Source of the DNA: Promethearchaeota archaeon
GTDB taxonomy: Archaea > Asgardarchaeota > Lokiarchaeia > Sigynarchaeales > MK-D1
Reading direction: 5' to 3'
Assembly (NCBI GenBank): GCA_016839865.1
Contig: JAEOTN010000366.1
Location: 1 to 7,738 of the forward strand
Length of the DNA: 7,738 bases
The stretch's first letter is position 1. Every line of letters begins with the position of its first letter. Shown here one piece after another: positions 5,180-7,738 of this stretch. The notes beneath the pieces are model-generated. The model had not been told where the DNA came from, made no database searches, and worked only from the letters and a program-made list of their open reading frames with translations. Made by a program: the position numbers and the translations under genes.

Positions 5180-5276
5180 GGATCCGTTGCCCAGCCAGGA
5201 TAAAAAAACTGGTATTTTTCCTATAGGCACTGCCCTCCTAAGGCAGTGATCGCAGGTTCGAATCCTGCCGGATCCG
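5180..5276 (+). tRNA. tRNA-Arg (anticodon CCT) with a 22-base intron in the D-arm
   Basis: The acceptor stem GGATCCG (5180-5186) pairs perfectly with CGGATCC (5269-5275), with discriminator G at 5276 and no encoded CCA. The anticodon arm is CTGCC-CTCCTAA-GGCAG (5230-5246) with anticodon CCT at 5237-5239, reading the arginine codon AGG. The T-arm is GCAGG-TTCGAAT-CCTGC (5252-5268). The D-arm GCCC-AGCCAGGATA...AGGC is interrupted. GCC (5194-5196) pairs with GGC (5226-5228), AGGA (5197-5200) with TCCT (5219-5222), and AAAA (5204-5207) with TTTT (5215-5218). These leave three-base bulges TAA (5201-5203) and ATA (5223-5225), a canonical bulge-helix-bulge. Cutting after the second base of each bulge removes 5203-5224 and gives a 75-base tRNA, with the intron between positions 21 and 22. 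A20 and C35 fit arginine identity; G15 is the archaeosine site. T at position 9 and a C13-A22 mismatch are slightly unusual. Confidence 0.93.
5203..5224 (+). other. Archaeal tRNA intron (BHB type) at noncanonical position 21/22
   Basis: The 22 bases are bounded by the splicing-endonuclease motif: a 4-bp central helix (AGGA/TCCT) flanked by two 3-base bulges, with outer helix GCC/GGC and inner helix AAAA/TTTT closed by a 7-base loop. Removal restores the D-arm. The boundaries follow the usual rule of cleavage between bulge bases two and three and are predicted, not measured. Confidence 0.8.
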
Positions 5277-5282
5277 TTCTTC

Positions 5283-5290
5283 TTTATATG
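5283..5290 (+). promoter_or_regulatory. Candidate TATA box just before the HAD gene
   Basis: TTTATATG lies 7 bases after the tRNA end. A start of transcription about 25 bases downstream would fall close to the internal ATG at 5307, which would suit a leaderless mRNA beginning MAQIPP. The same T-rich stretch (TTCTTCTTTAT) could end the tRNA transcript. Confidence 0.35.
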
Positions 5291-5294
5291 AGTT

Positions 5295-6038
5295 ATGATG
5301 AGGATTATGGCACAGATTCCACCTTTGTTGAAAAAAAAAGCATTTCTATTCGATTATGGAGATACGTTAGTTAAGTACTATAAAGGAGTCGAATTTCATC
5401 CTATATTGAGAGAATCCATTACAAAAATCTCAGAATTTTTTACCCAAAGTGGAATTCCTCAAGATAGTCTGGATACAATTTGGAAACGTGCGTTACGAGA
5501 AAATTATGAATCCAAGGATTATTGTGTGCGTCCATTAACCAATCGTCTAATTCAAATATTTCAGCTAAATGATCCAAACAAACAGATTTTGGAAAGAATT
5601 CAAGAGTTATTCATACAGCCAATATATTCCGTAGCAAAATTATTCGATGATGCCATACCTACTTTGAAAAGACTCAAGAATGATCTCAATGTGAAAATCG
5701 CTATCGTATCAAACACTCCATGGGGTTCTCCTTCAAATTTATGGAATAAAGAGCTCTCTCGGTTCAAATTAGATAGCTTACAAGAGTATATTGATATATC
5801 AGTTTTTTGTGTAGATGTAGGTTGGAGGAAACCTGCATCGTCAATATTTCAGTATATATTGGATACATTACACGTATGTCCAGATGATTGTGTATTTATC
5901 GGAGACAATCCAAAATGGGATGTTGAGGGTCCTCAAAAAATGAATATCGATGCAATTTTGCTAGATAGGAATCAAAAATACACAGATCTAAATGTTCCAA
6001 GGTTAAAAAGTCTAGATGAGTTATTTGAGTTTATTTAA
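5295..6038 (+). CDS. HAD-superfamily hydrolase-like protein
   Basis: The 247-residue protein has all four haloacid-dehalogenase (HAD) regions. Motif I is FLFDYGDTL (nucleophile D20), motif II is VSNTPWG (S139), motif III is the lysine in WRKPASSIF (K179), and motif IV is FIGDNPKWDVEG (D204, D209). A helical cap domain lies between about 28 and 115 (C1 type), as in phosphoglycolate-phosphatase and dehalogenase relatives. The substrate cannot be named. Motif I reads D-x-G-D-T rather than the D-x-D-G-T of phosphatases, so the general acid at nucleophile +2 is Gly. Three start codons exist: 5295, 5298 and 5307. The ORF begins 18 bases after the tRNA and none of the starts has a convincing ribosome site. 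Its last 18 bases overlap the convergent CpXC gene. Confidence 0.85.
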   Translation: MMRIMAQIPPLLKKKAFLFDYGDTLVKYYKGVEFHPILRESITKISEFFTQSGIPQDSLDTIWKRALRENYESKDYCVRPLTNRLIQIFQLNDPNKQILERIQELFIQPIYSVAKLFDDAIPTLKRLKNDLNVKIAIVSNTPWGSPSNLWNKELSRFKLDSLQEYIDISVFCVDVGWRKPASSIFQYILDTLHVCPDDCVFIGDNPKWDVEGPQKMNIDAILLDRNQKYTDLNVPRLKSLDELFEFI

Positions 6039-6650
6039 TTCTGCTTTTATGTTCAGTAGGTCCTCCCATAACTTGTGGAATAAAATACTCGTACTTGATG
6101 ATGTATCAATAGTTTTCGGATGATGTAAGTAGGTTTCTTCTTTTTCAACCTCTTGCTGCCATCGGTTGTGCAATTTGGTAAACTCTTTTTCTTCTTCATC
6201 ACTTAATGGAGATTTTTCTTTCAATTTTTTCTTATAGAGATAAAGTTTCTTGTGGATTTCTTCAGTTATTTTTTCTTGACGGTGAATTTGTGTCTTGGTA
6301 TCCTCTGGAGCATTCATTTTAGCGAATTGATGTAACACCCAATCATCCGTTGGATTTCTAAAGTTTTCGTCTTTATTTAGTAATCCATACTCCTTATACA
6401 GTGCTTTTCGTTCTTCTTCCGTAGCATCTGTTGATATAGTAAACATTCCTTTTGATGCGTTTATTATGATTTTAGTAACTAATCGAATACTTTGATTACA
6501 TGATGGACAACTATAGAGAAACATCTTTCCTTCAAGGAAATCCTTCGTAAGGATAGGGTCCATCCATGTATTAATAGATGCAAAATATGTGACTGAAAAG
6601 GGGGTATTACATTTGGGACATTTTAACGATTGACGAGAAATTCTTGTCAT
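6021..6650 (-). CDS. CpXC zinc-ribbon domain protein with a helical C-terminal region
   Basis: Residues 11-75 fit the CpXC domain. A first pair C11-P-K-C14 is followed by a SINTWMDPILTKDFLEGKMFLYS segment (25-47), then C48-P-S-C51 and a hydrophobic strand-rich stretch. This domain is known from many bacteria and archaea; four cysteines probably bind a metal, and its function is not established. The rest (about 78-209) is charged and mostly helical (EEIHKKLYLYKKKLKEK, DEEEKEFTKLHNRWQQEVEKEE), probably coiled coil, with no recognised family. There is no signal peptide or TM segment, so it is probably cytosolic. The gene lies 46 bases downstream of the gene at 6697-7434 on the same strand, and its 3' end overlaps the HAD gene by 18 bases tail to tail. 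Confidence 0.78.
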   Translation of the reverse strand: MTRISRQSLKCPKCNTPFSVTYFASINTWMDPILTKDFLEGKMFLYSCPSCNQSIRLVTKIIINASKGMFTISTDATEEERKALYKEYGLLNKDENFRNPTDDWVLHQFAKMNAPEDTKTQIHRQEKITEEIHKKLYLYKKKLKEKSPLSDEEEKEFTKLHNRWQQEVEKEETYLHHPKTIDTSSSTSILFHKLWEDLLNIKAELNKLK

Positions 6651-6676
6651 GACTGGAAGAAATAGAGTAATTCAAG

Positions 6677-6686
6677 ATAATAAAAA
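6677..6686 (-). promoter_or_regulatory. Candidate TATA box for the CpXC gene
   Basis: The minus strand reads TTTTTATTAT, centred about 31 bases before the ATG at 6650. That spacing fits a near-leaderless transcript and would give the gene its own promoter in addition to any read-through from 6697-7434. There is no clear ribosome binding site before the ATG. Confidence 0.35.
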
Positions 6687-6696
6687 TTAGTAAATG

Positions 6697-7434
6697 TTAC
6701 TCATCTTTAATGAATTCGGATTTATCTTTAAGTAATTCCGCTTCTGGTGCTGTGAATGAATTATTAATCCGTTTCATTAGCCAATCCTTGATTTGAAGGA
6801 AATTTTTTGTTAATCCTTTACCTTTCTCTATTGAAAAGGGTGCATCTTGATTTTCATGGTATGCTATATCCATCCATTTCATTACGGCGAGTTCAACAAC
6901 ATCCGATTTCGGTGCACTTCGAATTAATGGAATGAGCGCTCCTCGTTCTCGTACTTCTCCAATTCCTCCATACACGTTACGAGCAAGATCTTTATCCATT
7001 GCGAGATGAATGACTTTGTCGATTTTTCGTTCTACAAGGATCGTTTTTGTAATTTGGTCTTGTAGATTTGGAGGTCGAGCTCTAAAATCTTGTATAATTT
7101 TCTGAAGTTTCTGGTTTATCTCTTGTATAGCACTGAATTTTGACTCATCTTCTGCATATAAAGTTATCACCACATTATTTTCATCACCAATAATATGCAT
7201 GAACACTTTTTCAGTGGGAGAATAAAACACGGCTTCATTACCTGGCGCATCTTCACCTGGTTTCATATGAACATGAATATTTCGGGTTGGTACGTCATTT
7301 GCTGCATGATAAGATAACTCAAATAATGCTTTTTTTGAAAGTGAGTCATATGGAATTTGAATGGATTTGTTTGTCCATTCTGCTTTGATCTTCTGAAAAT
7401 GGTCTAATAGCACGATAACATCAACTTTATCCAA
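6697..7434 (-). CDS. Conserved-looking protein of unknown family
   Basis: I do not recognise this protein. It is soluble-looking, with no signal peptide or TM segment. Residues about 1-115 alternate strands and helices (VDVIVLLDHFQKIKAEW, then NIHVHMKPG, EAVFYSPTEKVFMHII, VVITLYAED, and a helix AIQEINQKLQKIIQDF). Residues about 120-245 look helical, with VYGGIGEVRERGALIPLIRSAP (154-175) as the most motif-like stretch. The length is 245 residues if translation begins at the TTG at 7434-7432. No ATG is available between the preceding in-frame stop and that codon; a GTG at residue 8 is another candidate. The reading frame is long and uninterrupted with codon use like its neighbours, which supports a real gene. 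A TATA-like box (complement of 7479-7487) and a 22-base hairpin lie just upstream. Confidence 0.72.
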   Translation of the reverse strand: MDKVDVIVLLDHFQKIKAEWTNKSIQIPYDSLSKKALFELSYHAANDVPTRNIHVHMKPGEDAPGNEAVFYSPTEKVFMHIIGDENNVVITLYAEDESKFSAIQEINQKLQKIIQDFRARPPNLQDQITKTILVERKIDKVIHLAMDKDLARNVYGGIGEVRERGALIPLIRSAPKSDVVELAVMKWMDIAYHENQDAPFSIEKGKGLTKNFLQIKDWLMKRINNSFTAPEAELLKDKSEFIKDE

Positions 7435-7456
7435 TAGTTTCTTTAAGGAGATAAAA

Positions 7457-7478
7457 CAATTCTTTCCTTTAAGAATTG
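7457..7478. repeat. Perfect 8-bp inverted repeat (hairpin) upstream of the unknown gene
   Basis: Arms CAATTCTT (7457-7464) and AAGAATTG (7471-7478) flank the six bases TCCTTT. On the minus strand the hairpin is followed by TTTTATCT, so it could end transcription of the selenium-transferase gene. It also lies between a TATA-like CATTATAAG (complement of 7479-7487) and the start of the gene at 7434, an operator-like position. Confidence 0.55.
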
Positions 7479-7487
7479 CTTATAATG
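7479..7487 (-). promoter_or_regulatory. Candidate TATA box for the unknown gene
   Basis: The minus strand reads CATTATAAG. Initiation about 25 bases downstream falls near 7456, at the far edge of the inverted repeat 7457-7478, leaving a leader of about 20 bases before the TTG at 7434. Confidence 0.35.
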
Positions 7488-7535
7488 AAATATTGTATGA
7501 TCTATGTGTATTTTTCCCATATATATCTTTGATTC

Positions 7536-7738
7536 TCAAGAGGGGAATTTAGTTTGCACTTTCTGATATGCAGCATGAAGTTTGGAAATTGCTCCAAGTA
7601 TATCTTCTTTCCGAGCTCCTATTGCAGCATTAATCACAATATAGGAGTATGGATAATTCTTGCAAGAAGGACCAAAATTGGCAGTTTTTGGATTAACTAC
7701 ACGAGGACCGGTCACACGTAAGTTATATAAAATCCCTC
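7536..7738 (-). CDS. Probable O-phosphoseryl-tRNA(Sec) selenium transferase (SepSecS), C-terminal fragment
   Basis: A minus-strand frame enters from the right edge and ends at TGA (7538-7536), giving the last 66 residues. They read LRVTGPRVVNP, then NYPYSYIVINAAIGARKEDI and a final helix ISKLHAAYQKVQ. This resembles my recollection of the C-terminus of human SepSecS, where R-x-V-S-G-x-R-V-V is followed by NYPCAYLNAASAIG and a helix. SepSecS is a PLP enzyme that converts phosphoseryl-tRNA(Sec) to selenocysteinyl-tRNA(Sec) using selenophosphate in archaea and eukaryotes. The region shown binds tRNA and lacks the PLP lysine, which is outside the window. Alternatives are another fold-type I PLP enzyme such as SepCysS, but the G-x-R-V-V and N-Y-P-x-x-Y pair argues for SepSecS. 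Confidence 0.68.
   Translation of the reverse strand, partial: GILYNLRVTGPRVVNPKTANFGPSCKNYPYSYIVINAAIGARKEDILGAISKLHAAYQKVQTKFPS

Noticed and set aside
5203..5224. The extra bases in the tRNA as evidence of a broken or pseudo-tRNA.
   Set aside because: All stems are perfectly paired apart from C13-A22, and the insertion forms an exact bulge-helix-bulge, which random decay would not produce.
7440..7538. The frame stays open for about 31 codons beyond the TGA ending the probable SepSecS, so the TGA could encode selenocysteine.
   Set aside because: SepSecS is not a known selenoprotein. The TGA follows a plausible terminal helix, and the extension runs through the TATA-like box and inverted repeat of the next gene. 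An open stretch of that length is unremarkable.
1..7738. Search by eye for CRISPR arrays, insertion sequences, prophage or defence genes.
   Set aside because: No regularly spaced repeats, transposase-like frames or terminal inverted repeats were seen. The genes are mostly core archaeal functions with similar base composition.

Overview
The window looks like an AT-rich piece of archaeal chromosome, most likely from an Asgard archaeon. It carries archaeal/eukaryotic-type secretion genes (SRP19, SecY, an EMC3/DUF106-type insertase) and a tRNA with an archaeal bulge-helix-bulge intron. It also has archaeal AGGTG/GTGAT-like ribosome binding sites and the end of what appears to be an archaeal/eukaryotic-type selenocysteine synthase. 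The SecY contains FYWMRVILAS-RG, which as I recall it is nearly the eukaryotic Sec61-alpha sequence, and SRP19 ends in nine lysines, as eukaryotic SRP19 ends in a lysine-rich tail. These points favour Asgard over other archaea but do not fix the lineage.

Layout. Positions 1-154 (minus) hold the N-terminus of an acyl-CoA/AMP-forming ligase. Positions 217-780 (minus) encode a secreted, C-terminally membrane-anchored protein of unknown function. A plus-strand run follows: SRP19 and HypA overlapping by one base (867-1660), a ferredoxin-thioredoxin-reductase-like catalytic chain (about 1718-1978), and a YhhQ/VUT-family 7-deazapurine transporter (2064-2786). Convergent to it on the minus strand is secY followed by an EMC3/DUF106 gene (5002 down to 2795). 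A 177-base divergent intergenic region with several palindromes and repeats separates secY from a plus-strand tRNA-Arg(CCT) that has a 22-base intron in its D-arm. A HAD-family protein follows (5295-6038), overlapping the 3' end of a convergent CpXC zinc-domain gene (6021-6650). Next come a gene of unknown family (6697-7434) and the C-terminus of a probable O-phosphoseryl-tRNA(Sec) selenium transferase (7536-7738), all on the minus strand.

How it fits together. SRP19, SecY and the EMC3-like protein act in succession: signal-recognition-particle assembly, the translocation channel, and membrane-protein insertion. HypA implies a NiFe hydrogenase elsewhere in the genome, and a SepSecS implies selenocysteine coding. 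The YhhQ-like carrier would supply the 7-deazaguanine precursor of archaeosine, the modification at tRNA position 15; the tRNA-Arg here has a G at that position. No mobile element, CRISPR array or defence island is visible. The best leads are the D-arm tRNA intron, the eukaryote-like secretion parts, the Sec-synthase end, and the uncharacterised CpXC/unknown-gene pair.
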